From Pseudotamlana agarivorans (GTDB lineage Bacteria > Bacteroidota > Bacteroidia > Flavobacteriales > Flavobacteriaceae): a stretch of 64,000 nucleotides of DNA. Below the pieces are notes generated by a model, which was not told the DNA's origin, did no database searches, and worked only from the letters and a program-made list of their open reading frames with translations. The position numbers and the translations under genes are program-made. The stretch covers positions 434,001-498,000 of the forward strand of contig NZ_LXEI01000001.1 of NCBI RefSeq assembly GCF_001642835.1, in the 5' to 3' direction. Below, piece after piece: positions 27,080 through 34,999 of this stretch (position 1 is its first letter; each line of letters opens with the position of its first letter).

Positions 27080-29651
27080 TACACCTTCTGTATTAACACT
27101 TTTGAAATATTGTACCTCTATAATTCTTTTTATAGGCAGCTTTATTATTGAAGCACAAAACCCTAACACAAAGTATACACTTGGCGAGATATCTGTAGAA
27201 GGAAATACAACCTTTAGCGAGCAAACCATTATCACATATTCCGGTTTAAGTAAAGGCAAAGAAATATACATTCCTGGAGAAGAAATTAGTAACGCCATTA
27301 AGAAACTTTGGAACTCTAAACTTTTTAACGACATTGAAGTTTATGTTACCAATATAGAAGGTAACGTTGTGACGCTACAAATTAGGCTTTCTGATTTACC
27401 TCAGCTTAACGAACTTAGAATTAACGGTGTTAAAAAAGGGAAGCAAGACGAAATTATTAAAGAAAACAACCTTAATAAAGGTGTAAAGGTTACTGAAAAC
27501 TTAATTACTACAACCAAAAACTTCCTTACAAAAAAATATAAAAAGGACGGTTATTATAATACCAAAGTACACATAAACACTATTGAAGTTAAAGATTCTA
27601 TTGATACGCAACGCGTGAATATGGTATTAAACATCGACAGGGGTGCCAAAGTGAAAATTAAAGATATTACATTTAATGGCAATGAGGTTTTAGAGGATAA
27701 AAAACTTCGTGCTAGTATGAAAAGCACGAAAAAAAGAAATCGTTTACGCATTTGGAAACGCTCTAAATTTATCGACTCTGCGTATCAAGCCGATTTAGGT
27801 CATGTTATTGACACGTATAAGAAAAATGGTTATAGAGATGCCCGAATTATATCGGACAGCCTTATCGTTAACGACGATAAAACCATATCACTTCAAATTA
27901 ATGTTACCGAAGGAGAACAATATAAATTTGGGGAAATCAATTTTATTGGAAATACTGTTTACAGTGACTTATATTTAAAACGATTACTACGAATTAACAA
28001 AGGCGATGTTTATAACAGCATCCTTTTACAGGAACGTATTGCTGACAATTCCAAGCCAGATGCTTTCGATATTACCAACCAGTATCAAAATAACGGGTAT
28101 TTATTCTCAAGTATCAACTCGGTAGAGGTGAATGTTGAAAACCATGTTATTGATACTGAAATTAGAATTTCTGAAGGAAAACCAGCCTATTTCAACAATG
28201 TAAGTGTTGTTGGAAACGACAAAACAAACGATCACGTTATCTATCGAGAAATACGTACACGTCCGGGAGAATTATATAGTAAAGCTAATGTGGTTCGTAC
28301 AGTGAGAGAGCTTGGACAGTTAGGGTTCTTTGATGCCCAAGAGTTAACGCCAAACTTCCTAAACCCAAATCCTGTTGAGGGCTCTATAGATATGGAATAC
28401 TCGGTTAAGGAAACAGGATCTAGTCAAATTGAATTACAAGGTGGCTACGGTGGTGGTGGATTTATTGGTACTTTAGGACTATCCTTTAATAACTTTTCTA
28501 TAAAAGATATCTTTAAAAAGGACGCCTATAAACCAATCCCTATGGGTGATGGTCAAAAACTAGCACTTCGTTTACAAGCCAGTCAGTTTTACCAAACCTA
28601 CAGTTTTTCGTTCTCAGAACCTTGGTTAGGTGGTAAAAAGCCTGTACAATTTTCGGCTTCTTTATCGCATACGAAACAGTTCGGACAGAATCCATTCACT
28701 TACGAGGTAGATAAGAGCAGAAGTTTTAACATTACAGGTATCACTTTTGGTTTAGCAAAACGTTTAAGTGTTCCAGATGATTTCTTTACACTTTCTCAAG
28801 CTATTGGTTACCAACGTTATGATTTGAACAACTACAACACAGGACTTTTTGAGTTTGGTGACGGCTACTCGAACAACCTTTCGTACACTATTGGACTTAG
28901 TAGAAATAACACTAGCGTAGATCCTATTTATCCAACAGGAGGATCGAGTTACTCGGTAAGTGCTAAACTTACTTTACCATATTCACTCTTTAACAATGTG
29001 GATTATGAAGCATTAAAAATTGAACGTGAAGAAAATGATATCATTAGAAATCTACCTGATACACAGCCTGACGAAGTTCTAGCTGCCAACGAAAGAATCT
29101 CTGAAATAGACCAAGAACGTTACAAGTGGCTAGAATTTTACAAAATAAAGTTTAAAGCAGAATGGTTTACACAAATTGCTAAAGATTTAGTCTTAAGACC
29201 AAGCACAGAATTTGGGTTCCTAGGAGCCTACAATAATGATAGAGGAGTTATTCCTTTTGAGCGTTTCTTCGTTGGTGGTGATGGTTTAGGGAATTACAGT
29301 TTAGACGGTAGGGAAACTATCCAATTACGTGGTTACCCAAACAATTCTTTATCTGGCCAAGACGGAGGTACTATTTACAATAAGTTTTCATTAGAATTAC
29401 GTTACCCAATAACATTAAAAGCCTCGGCTAAAATATTTGCTTTAGGTTTTGCCGAAGCTGGAGCCTCCTATGATAGTTTTAGAGATTATAATCCTTTCGA
29501 TTTAAATCGATCAGCTGGTGTAGGACTAAGAATTTTCATGCCTGCATTTGGATTATTAGGCATTGATTTTGGTTATGGATTTGATCCAATTCCAGGAACA
29601 ACAGTAAGTAATGGATGGGAAACACATTTTATTATTGGGCAACAATTTTAA
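27051..29651 (+). CDS. bamA: Outer-membrane protein assembly factor BamA
   Basis: Core of the machine that folds beta-barrels into the outer membrane. A signal segment (LLKYCTSIILFIGSFIIEAQ) precedes five POTRA-like repeats (about residues 35-430, each with a GN-x-x motif) and a C-terminal 16-strand barrel ending in the canonical Phe (IIGQQF). The frame opens at 26949, but a start at TTG 27051 gives MGKPATNLVNTPS plus a normal signal peptide, 866 residues in all, and overlaps uppS by 29 bases; the longer start would put 34 extra residues in front. The start is inferred. Confidence 0.93.
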   Translation: MGKPATNLVNTPSVLTLLKYCTSIILFIGSFIIEAQNPNTKYTLGEISVEGNTTFSEQTIITYSGLSKGKEIYIPGEEISNAIKKLWNSKLFNDIEVYVTNIEGNVVTLQIRLSDLPQLNELRINGVKKGKQDEIIKENNLNKGVKVTENLITTTKNFLTKKYKKDGYYNTKVHINTIEVKDSIDTQRVNMVLNIDRGAKVKIKDITFNGNEVLEDKKLRASMKSTKKRNRLRIWKRSKFIDSAYQADLGHVIDTYKKNGYRDARIISDSLIVNDDKTISLQINVTEGEQYKFGEINFIGNTVYSDLYLKRLLRINKGDVYNSILLQERIADNSKPDAFDITNQYQNNGYLFSSINSVEVNVENHVIDTEIRISEGKPAYFNNVSVVGNDKTNDHVIYREIRTRPGELYSKANVVRTVRELGQLGFFDAQELTPNFLNPNPVEGSIDMEYSVKETGSSQIELQGGYGGGGFIGTLGLSFNNFSIKDIFKKDAYKPIPMGDGQKLALRLQASQFYQTYSFSFSEPWLGGKKPVQFSASLSHTKQFGQNPFTYEVDKSRSFNITGITFGLAKRLSVPDDFFTLSQAIGYQRYDLNNYNTGLFEFGDGYSNNLSYTIGLSRNNTSVDPIYPTGGSSYSVSAKLTLPYSLFNNVDYEALKIEREENDIIRNLPDTQPDEVLAANERISEIDQERYKWLEFYKIKFKAEWFTQIAKDLVLRPSTEFGFLGAYNNDRGVIPFERFFVGGDGLGNYSLDGRETIQLRGYPNNSLSGQDGGTIYNKFSLELRYPITLKASAKIFALGFAEAGASYDSFRDYNPFDLNRSAGVGLRIFMPAFGLLGIDFGYGFDPIPGTTVSNGWETHFIIGQQF

Positions 29652-29736
29652 AAACTTAATTTATTGTGGCACGATATTTTCTAATAACACTTTAATGTTT
29701 TGCATGGGAATTAAAATTTTTAAGATTATATTTCGT

Positions 29737-29744
29737 TAATTTTG
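29737..29744 (+). promoter_or_regulatory. Predicted promoter (-7 box) for skp genes
   Basis: TAATTTTG (TAnnTTTG), expected transcription start near 29751. The leader is about 65 or 145 bases depending on which start the next gene uses. Confidence 0.48.
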
Positions 29745-29894
29745 AAGATTGTATTTTAAAAGGCGTCCTTGTTTACCCTTTTAAAACTTTAAAACCAAAC
29801 ACTAAACATTAACCAAATGAAACGAGCCTTGTTAAAAAACACAACATTTAAAAATGACATTATAAGCCCGTTATTTGTTACCCAAATTAGAAAC

Positions 29895-30884
29895 ATGTTG
29901 ACAAATCATAAAAGCAACGTTCTTTTTTTACTGATATTAATTTTTACGGCATGTTTTAATTTACATGCGCAGCGTGGGGTTAGAATAGGCTATATTGATA
30001 CCGAATATATTTTAGAAAATGTACCCGAATATCAAGAAGCCACGAAACAGTTAAACCAAAAAGCTGAGAAATGGAAAAATGAAATCCATGAAAAGTTGCA
30101 AGCTGTTGAACAAAAAAGAAAAGACCTAACCACTGAAAAGGTTCTTTTAACGGAAGAACTAATTCATGAACGCGAAGAAGACATCGATTTTGAAGAAAGT
30201 GAAATTTTAGACTACCAACAAAAACGATTTGGTCCAAACGGTGATTTGTTCATTCAAAGAAAGCAATTAATGCAACCGATACAAGATCAAATTTTTTCGG
30301 CAGTTCAAGATATCGCAGAAGGTAAAAAATATGATTTTATTTTCGATAAATCTTCGGATGCCACTATGTTATTCTCGGCAAAACGTTATGATTTAAGCGA
30401 GCAGATTTTAAGAAGTATTTCAAGAACTGCAAAAAGAAATCAAGCACAAAACCGAACAGAGCGTAAAGCGGCCGAAGAAGAAGAACTGGTTCCGGAAATA
30501 AATGAGGAACTTGAAGCTCGTGAAAGTGCTGCCGAAGCTCGAAAACGAGAAGTTTTGGCTGCTAGGGAAGCAAAAAAACAAGAAGCTCTAGAAAGACGTC
30601 AGAAAATCATTGAAGAGCGAGAACGTGAACGTCAAGCCAAGTTAGATGCTAGAAACGGTGTTACACCACAAGAAGAAGGTGAAGTCGGTGATGACATTGA
30701 AGAATCTGGAGAAACTGCTAAGGAAAATGCACCTGAAACCAAAACTAGAGAACAACTCATAGAAGAAAACAGACAAAAGAAACTCGCCGATCGCGAAGCT
30801 AGAAAAAAAGAATTAGAAGAAAGAAAACGTAAAATATTAGAAGAGCGCCAACGCGCAAGAGACAGTATAAACCAAAACAAATAA
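29895..30884 (+). CDS. Skp/OmpH-family periplasmic chaperone with long charged tail
   Basis: Binds unfolded outer-membrane proteins on their way to BamA. ATG 29895 gives a standard signal peptide (MLTNHKSNVLFLLILIFTACFNLHAQ, 1-26) and 329 residues; an in-frame ATG at 29817 would add 26 residues before the signal, so I prefer the inner one. Residues 27-180 are the OmpH domain (GYIDTEYILENVPEYQEA, coiled-coil arms, KKYDFIFDKSSD). The remaining 150 residues are very rich in Arg, Lys and Glu (EERERERQAK) and likely a long helix; this tail is not in classical Skp. It sits between bamA and a shorter paralogue. Confidence 0.9.
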   Translation: MLTNHKSNVLFLLILIFTACFNLHAQRGVRIGYIDTEYILENVPEYQEATKQLNQKAEKWKNEIHEKLQAVEQKRKDLTTEKVLLTEELIHEREEDIDFEESEILDYQQKRFGPNGDLFIQRKQLMQPIQDQIFSAVQDIAEGKKYDFIFDKSSDATMLFSAKRYDLSEQILRSISRTAKRNQAQNRTERKAAEEEELVPEINEELEARESAAEARKREVLAAREAKKQEALERRQKIIEERERERQAKLDARNGVTPQEEGEVGDDIEESGETAKENAPETKTREQLIEENRQKKLADREARKKELEERKRKILEERQRARDSINQNK

Positions 30885-30915
30885 TCAATTTATAACACAC
30901 TTAATACTATTAAAA

Positions 30916-31416
30916 ATGAAACAATTAAAAAATCTCTTATTAGCAACTGCATTTTGTATTGCAACAGTTAGTTTTACTCAAGCACAAAGCAAGATTGCAC
31001 ATATAAATACGCAAGAGTTAATCGCAGCAATGCCAGAAGCTAAAGCGGCTCAAACAGAGATTGAAACTTTAGGTAAAACATACCAAACAGATATTCAAGC
31101 TTCTATTACTGAGTACCAAAACACAGTAAAACAATACGAAGCTGAAGCTGCAACAAAAACAGATGAAGAAAACCAAAAAAGAGGTTTAGAATTACAAGAA
31201 AAACAACAACGTATTCAGCAGTTTAGAGCTGATGCTCAACAAGACATCGCTAAAAAAGAAGCTGAGTTATTTAAGCCTATCCAAGAGAAAGCAATGAAAG
31301 CTATTCAAGAAGTTGCTAAAGCTCAAGGTTACGATTACGTAGTAGATAGAGCTTCTTTAATCGTTGCTGACGGAAAAGACATTTTAGCCGACGTGAAGAA
31401 AAAGTTAGGGATCTAA
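30916..31416 (+). CDS. Skp/OmpH-family periplasmic chaperone
   Basis: A 166-residue standard-length Skp homologue: signal peptide MKQLKNLLLATAFCIATVSFTQAQ (1-24), then KIAHINTQELIAAMPEAKAA, long coiled-coil tentacles rich in Gln/Glu/Lys, and a closing YDYVVDRASLIVADGKDI strand. The two skp-like genes are 31 bases apart and probably one transcript; tandem copies after bamA are common in this lineage. A terminator follows at 31442. Confidence 0.94.
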   Translation: MKQLKNLLLATAFCIATVSFTQAQSKIAHINTQELIAAMPEAKAAQTEIETLGKTYQTDIQASITEYQNTVKQYEAEAATKTDEENQKRGLELQEKQQRIQQFRADAQQDIAKKEAELFKPIQEKAMKAIQEVAKAQGYDYVVDRASLIVADGKDILADVKKKLGI

Positions 31417-31441
31417 CACAAAACGTCAAACGACATAATTA

Positions 31442-31473
31442 AAGCTACCTCTTACTTAGAGGTGGCTTTTTTA
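31442..31473 (+). terminator. Rho-independent terminator after the skp genes
   Basis: AAGCTACCTCT pairs with AGAGGTGGCTT (31442-31468, short loop), followed by TTTTTTATT. Confidence 0.87.
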
Positions 31474-31583
31474 TTATACCTTAAAATCAAATAAATTTTA
31501 ACATTTTTTTAACACGTATTATCTTCGATATTATAGGTATTAACTTACATTAGAGGCTTATTTAAATCCAAAATAAGAAGTTT

Positions 31584-31925
31584 ATGAAAAATTTTATTAC
31601 CCTTCTCCTATTAACTGTTTTATTATCCTGTAGCACCAATTCTGATGTATCGTCTGAGATCAACTACGAAAATTCAACTTATATTATAGATGGTAAGGCA
31701 TACCATATGAAAACTGACGTTACAAATAAAGAGCAGGCTTTTGTTATAAAAACAGAAGAATCAGAATACATCCAATCGTTATTAGAAAAGAATACAACTA
31801 TAATATATGAAGATTCAGAAACTGGATATATCTATTTATTTGAAGACACAGATTCATACCAATTATTTATTAGTGAAAATGGTTCATATGCGAGAAAAAG
31901 AGCTGTAAAAAGGACTGATGATTAA
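31584..31925 (+). CDS. Small lipoprotein of unknown function
   Basis: A 113-residue protein with a clear lipobox (MKNFITLLLLTVLLSC, Cys 16). The mature part is acidic and hydrophilic, rich in Glu, Tyr and Ser, with beta-strand propensity; I recognise no family. It lies alone between two terminators (31442 and 31958), so it is a single-gene transcript. TATCTTCG upstream is only a weak -7 match. Confidence 0.72.
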   Translation: MKNFITLLLLTVLLSCSTNSDVSSEINYENSTYIIDGKAYHMKTDVTNKEQAFVIKTEESEYIQSLLEKNTTIIYEDSETGYIYLFEDTDSYQLFISENGSYARKRAVKRTDD

Positions 31926-31957
31926 ATGACTACAACATAGTAAAACATAATAATTCC

Positions 31958-31989
31958 AAAAAAAGCTGCCTTGTATAGGCAGCTTTTTT
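31958..31989 (+). terminator. Rho-independent terminator of the small lipoprotein gene
   Basis: AAAAGCTGCC pairs with GGCAGCTTTT around a 7-base loop (about 31961-31985), followed by T's. The T-run leads straight into the murI -7 box. Confidence 0.87.
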
Positions 31990-31996
31990 ATTTTTG
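31989..31996 (+). promoter_or_regulatory. murI -7 box adjoining the preceding terminator
   Basis: TATTTTTG (TAnnTTTG) ends 7 bases before the murI ATG at 32004, so the mRNA may be leaderless or nearly so. It uses the same T-rich stretch as the terminator at 31958. Confidence 0.5.
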
Positions 31997-32003
31997 TTAA
32001 ACT

Positions 32004-32783
32004 ATGAGCAAACAACCTATTGGCATTTTCGATTCTGGTGTTGGGGGGACTTCCATTTGGAAAGAAATCCAAGCCTTGTTACCGCACGAAAATATGATTT
32101 ATCTAGCCGATAGTAAGAATGCCCCATATGGCCCTAAAGGGAAACAGGCCATTATAGATCTCAGCATTAAAAACACAGAATATTTAATCGCGCAAGGTTG
32201 TAAACTTATTGTAGTGGCTTGTAATACGGCTACAACAAACGCTATAGACTATCTTCGGAAGAATTACAATATACCTTTTATTGGGATAGAACCAGCCATT
32301 AAACCAGCCGCATTAAACAGCAAAACACATACCATAGGTATTTTGGCTACAAAAGGGACCTTAAGTAGTGAGCTTTTTCATAAAACGGCCCATTTATTCG
32401 CCAGTGACTCTAAAATTATAGAACAAGAAGGGCATGGTATTGTAGAACTTATTGAAGACGGAAAACTACACTCTGAAGCCATGACAGGGCTGTTAGAAGT
32501 ATACCTTAAACCCATGATTGATGCCGATATAGATTACCTTGTTTTAGGCTGTACCCATTACCCTTACCTTATCCCAATACTTTTAAAAATATTACCTAAA
32601 AGCATAAAAATTATAGATTCTGGTGAAGCGGTTGCTAGACAAACGAAAGCCGTTTTAATTCAACACAATTTACTAAACCAGTCTACTAAAAAAGGCAAAT
32701 CAACATTATTTACAAATGCGAATCCTCAGGTTATTACAACGCTTTTGGGGGCGTCTAATGATATTTCTTATCTGGACTTTTAA
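32004..32783 (+). CDS. murI: Glutamate racemase
   Basis: Converts L- to D-glutamate for peptidoglycan. The 259-residue product has the two catalytic Cys (Cys 73 in VACNTATT and Cys 183 in LGCTHYP) and the FDSGVGG motif (9-15). The start codon lies just after the -7 box. It closes the uppS-bamA-skp-murI envelope block, an order common in Flavobacteriaceae. Confidence 0.96.
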   Translation: MSKQPIGIFDSGVGGTSIWKEIQALLPHENMIYLADSKNAPYGPKGKQAIIDLSIKNTEYLIAQGCKLIVVACNTATTNAIDYLRKNYNIPFIGIEPAIKPAALNSKTHTIGILATKGTLSSELFHKTAHLFASDSKIIEQEGHGIVELIEDGKLHSEAMTGLLEVYLKPMIDADIDYLVLGCTHYPYLIPILLKILPKSIKIIDSGEAVARQTKAVLIQHNLLNQSTKKGKSTLFTNANPQVITTLLGASNDISYLDF

Positions 32784-32797
32784 AAGGTAAGATTTTG

Positions 32798-32943
32798 CGT
32801 TAGCGGTTGCAACGGCATCCTTTTTTGGTTGGGTAACTACAATTTTAGCTTCCATACCTTCATTTTGACTCAAAATACTAAAAAAGCTACGAAAACATAA
32901 CCCAAAAAAGATATAGTGGAAAACGCGACCCTTGTGGTAACGC
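32798..32943. repeat. Imperfect inverted-repeat element after murI
   Basis: No gene lies in 32784-32987. Left arm 32798-32833 (GCGTTAGC... ending TTTTTTGGTT) and right arm 32896-32943 (AACCCAAAAAAGATATAG... ending TAACGC) are imperfect reverse complements: the ends GCGTTA/TAACGC and the inner CTTTTTTGGTT/AACCCAAAAAAG match. The loop is about 60 bases. I recall similar AAAAAGATATAGYGGA-type segments between genes in other flavobacteria. It may be a structured RNA, a terminator region or a nonautonomous repeat. Confidence 0.55.
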
Positions 32944-32987
32944 CCTAAAAAAACAACCCTAAGAGCTTAAACTTAAAGTATTGCTGT

Positions 32988-33503
32988 TTATTCTTTAAAC
33001 CAACTAGAATATTTAATGTAGTTATCGGCAATACGGTTAATTTCGTCCGATAGTAACTCTGGACTTACATCCTTAACCTTTTTAGCAGGTACACCAGCAT
33101 AGATACTGCCAGCCTCTACTCTAGTATTTTTAGTAACTACAGCACCAGCCGCAATAATACTATTGCTTTCAACAACACAACCGTCCATAACGATGCTTCC
33201 CATACCAATAAGGACATTGTCGTGAATAGTACAACCGTGCACCAGGGCATTATGTCCTATAGACACGTTATTACCAATATTGGTGGGCGCAGTAAGATAT
33301 GTAGCATGAATTACAGCACCATCTTGTATGTTCACCTTATTGCCCATTTTAATGTAATTAACATCGCCACGAACTACAGCACTAAACCAAATACTACCTT
33401 GTTTACCTATGGTAACATCTCCAACGATGGTTGCGTTTTCAGCTACAAAACAATCTTCTGGAATTTGAGGCGATTTGCCATTTACGGGTTTTATTACAGG
33501 CAT
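32988..33503 (-). CDS. Gamma-class carbonic anhydrase family protein
   Basis: A 171-residue left-handed beta-helix of hexapeptide repeats (V/I-G-x-x-V-x). The three zinc-ligand His are present at 66 (GAVIHATY), 84 (IGHNA) and 89 (LVHG), with the family 5-residue spacing between the last two. Likely CO2 hydration or a related role in the cytoplasm; such homologues often lack strong activity, so enzyme function is not proven. Monocistronic and convergent with murI. Confidence 0.9.
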   Translation of the reverse strand: MPVIKPVNGKSPQIPEDCFVAENATIVGDVTIGKQGSIWFSAVVRGDVNYIKMGNKVNIQDGAVIHATYLTAPTNIGNNVSIGHNALVHGCTIHDNVLIGMGSIVMDGCVVESNSIIAAGAVVTKNTRVEAGSIYAGVPAKKVKDVSPELLSDEINRIADNYIKYSSWFKE

Positions 33504-33579
33504 GCTGACTATAGGGTTATTGGTTAATAGTTATTGGCTTTACAAATCTTAACTCTTGGCTCCTGGTCCTTATTCTAAT

Positions 33580-34590
33580 CTAATTAACAGCAGGACAATG
33601 ACACTCGTAACGCTTAGGGGCACAATTGAAGTCATAACCTAAAGAAAATTGATGAAATCCACCATTAGTAAATACAATATCATTCGTTTGATAAGTATAT
33701 GTATATGCAAACATAAAACGTTCATAATTAACACCAACTAGCGGTGTAATTTGATTGAGTTTTTGAGTTTCAATAGTGTTAGCGTCCGTTTGGTATTCGG
33801 CACCATCTAGACTTTGACGGTAAGATAAACCTGCCCAAACTTGTCCGAAATCCATTTGCTTATAAACCTTAGCATTGATATCAATAATATTTTCCTTTGT
33901 ACCCGCCTTATATTGATATAACGTCGACGGCTCAAAAGACCAAGAGCTCCCTGGTCGGTTAAACACATAACCTGTTGAAAATAAAAAACGTCTTAGGTTA
34001 CTTGTAATTTCAAGATCGTTATTAATACCGGAATTATTAAGTAAGTTTTTAACGGTAGCATGAGCATAAAAGTTTAAGTAAAAGTATGAAAACCCAAAAT
34101 CTAAATTAAAATTGGCATCACTTTGTACAATTCCATCGATATTAGGATCACGAACTGGTAAATCGTTTAAAAACTCGGTTTCATCCAATTTATACTGAAT
34201 AAACCCAGCACTTAAACCAAAAGAAAGCATGTTTAAGTCGGTTGCACTTCTAGAAAACATAAGATGATGTGCATAAGTTAAATAACCTCCCGTTTGCGAA
34301 TGGTATCCGTTTTTATCGGTGTAAACAATACCACCTATTGCCGATTGCGATTCACCAATTTTACTGTTAGCACTTACTGTTAATAGTTTAGGGGCATTGT
34401 CTTGCCCAAACCACTGTTGTCTACCTGTTACTCGAATTTTACCACAATTAGCGGCACCAGCCATAGAAGGATGAATTAAATAATAATTATCACTTAAATA
34501 ATCGGCATAAATAGGCATGCCTTCCTGGGCTCTTACAAATTGAAAGCTTAGTAGAGCTACAACCGCAAGAATAACGTGGTTTAGTTTCAT
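33580..34590 (-). CDS. Type IX secretion membrane protein, PorP/SprF family
   Basis: A 336-residue outer-membrane beta-barrel with a signal peptide (MKLNHVILAVVALLSFQFVRAQ). The PorP/SprF hallmark near the N-terminus, the segment IYADYLSDNYYLIHPSMAGA, is present. Members of this family work with the type IX secretion system, often with a partner adhesin; no such adhesin gene is adjacent here. I choose ATG 34590 over 34617, since the signal peptide begins there. The protein ends with a Cys cluster (CAPKRYECHCPAVN), which is unusual for a barrel end. Confidence 0.88.
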   Translation of the reverse strand: MKLNHVILAVVALLSFQFVRAQEGMPIYADYLSDNYYLIHPSMAGAANCGKIRVTGRQQWFGQDNAPKLLTVSANSKIGESQSAIGGIVYTDKNGYHSQTGGYLTYAHHLMFSRSATDLNMLSFGLSAGFIQYKLDETEFLNDLPVRDPNIDGIVQSDANFNLDFGFSYFYLNFYAHATVKNLLNNSGINNDLEITSNLRRFLFSTGYVFNRPGSSWSFEPSTLYQYKAGTKENIIDINAKVYKQMDFGQVWAGLSYRQSLDGAEYQTDANTIETQKLNQITPLVGVNYERFMFAYTYTYQTNDIVFTNGGFHQFSLGYDFNCAPKRYECHCPAVN

Positions 34591-34621
34591 AATATAAAGT
34601 AGTCTTTGTTTAATCAATTAA

Positions 34622-34629
34622 CAAACATA
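34622..34629 (-). promoter_or_regulatory. Predicted promoter (-7 box) of the PorP/SprF gene
   Basis: The minus strand reads TATGTTTG (TAnnTTTG); the leader to the ATG at 34590 would be about 25 bases. Confidence 0.5.
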
Positions 34630-34976
34630 ACGTATTTACATAAAAAACAGGCAATATTTCAACATGTAAATTATTAAAATGGCAATACAACTTATTACCT
34701 TTCAATACCTTCGCTATATTAATGTGTAATAAACGAAATTTGATAGAAATAATACATGTATTTTCACCCTTTAGGTACTTAAATTCATGAATTTAATAAG
34801 AATTCCCCAAAAACCCCTCTAAATATAGTACCATTTCAGCTTTGAAATTACTGCACAACGCACCACAACATCAAATCATATTGAAACGAACAACTTGATA
34901 ATTTTTCCATATAATATCGAAATTTAGAAATATCGAAAGCCTTTCAAATATATTTAATGCTCACATTTAGTTTTCG
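34630..34976. other. 350-base intergenic regulatory region with palindromes
   Basis: This gap between divergent genes has no credible open frame. It holds a perfect 12-base palindrome AATACATGTATT (34751-34762), a perfect 18-base palindrome TTAAATTCATGAATTTAA (34779-34796), and a direct repeat ATATCGAAA (34914-34922 and 34930-34938) just upstream of the nfu promoter. These may be protein-binding sites; AT-richness makes chance palindromes likelier. Confidence 0.5.
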
Positions 34977-34984
34977 TATTTTTG
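34977..34984 (+). promoter_or_regulatory. Predicted promoter (-7 box) of the Nfu gene
   Basis: TATTTTTG (TAnnTTTG), 15 bases before ATG 35000. The frame's upstream start at 34982 falls inside the box and is rejected for that reason. Confidence 0.55.
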
Positions 34985-34999
34985 CAAAAAATAGATAAG

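Noticed and set aside
32004-32072. Minus-strand frame 31884-32072 covering the murI start
   Set aside because: It overlaps the terminator, the promoter and the start of murI, and its product shows no family features.
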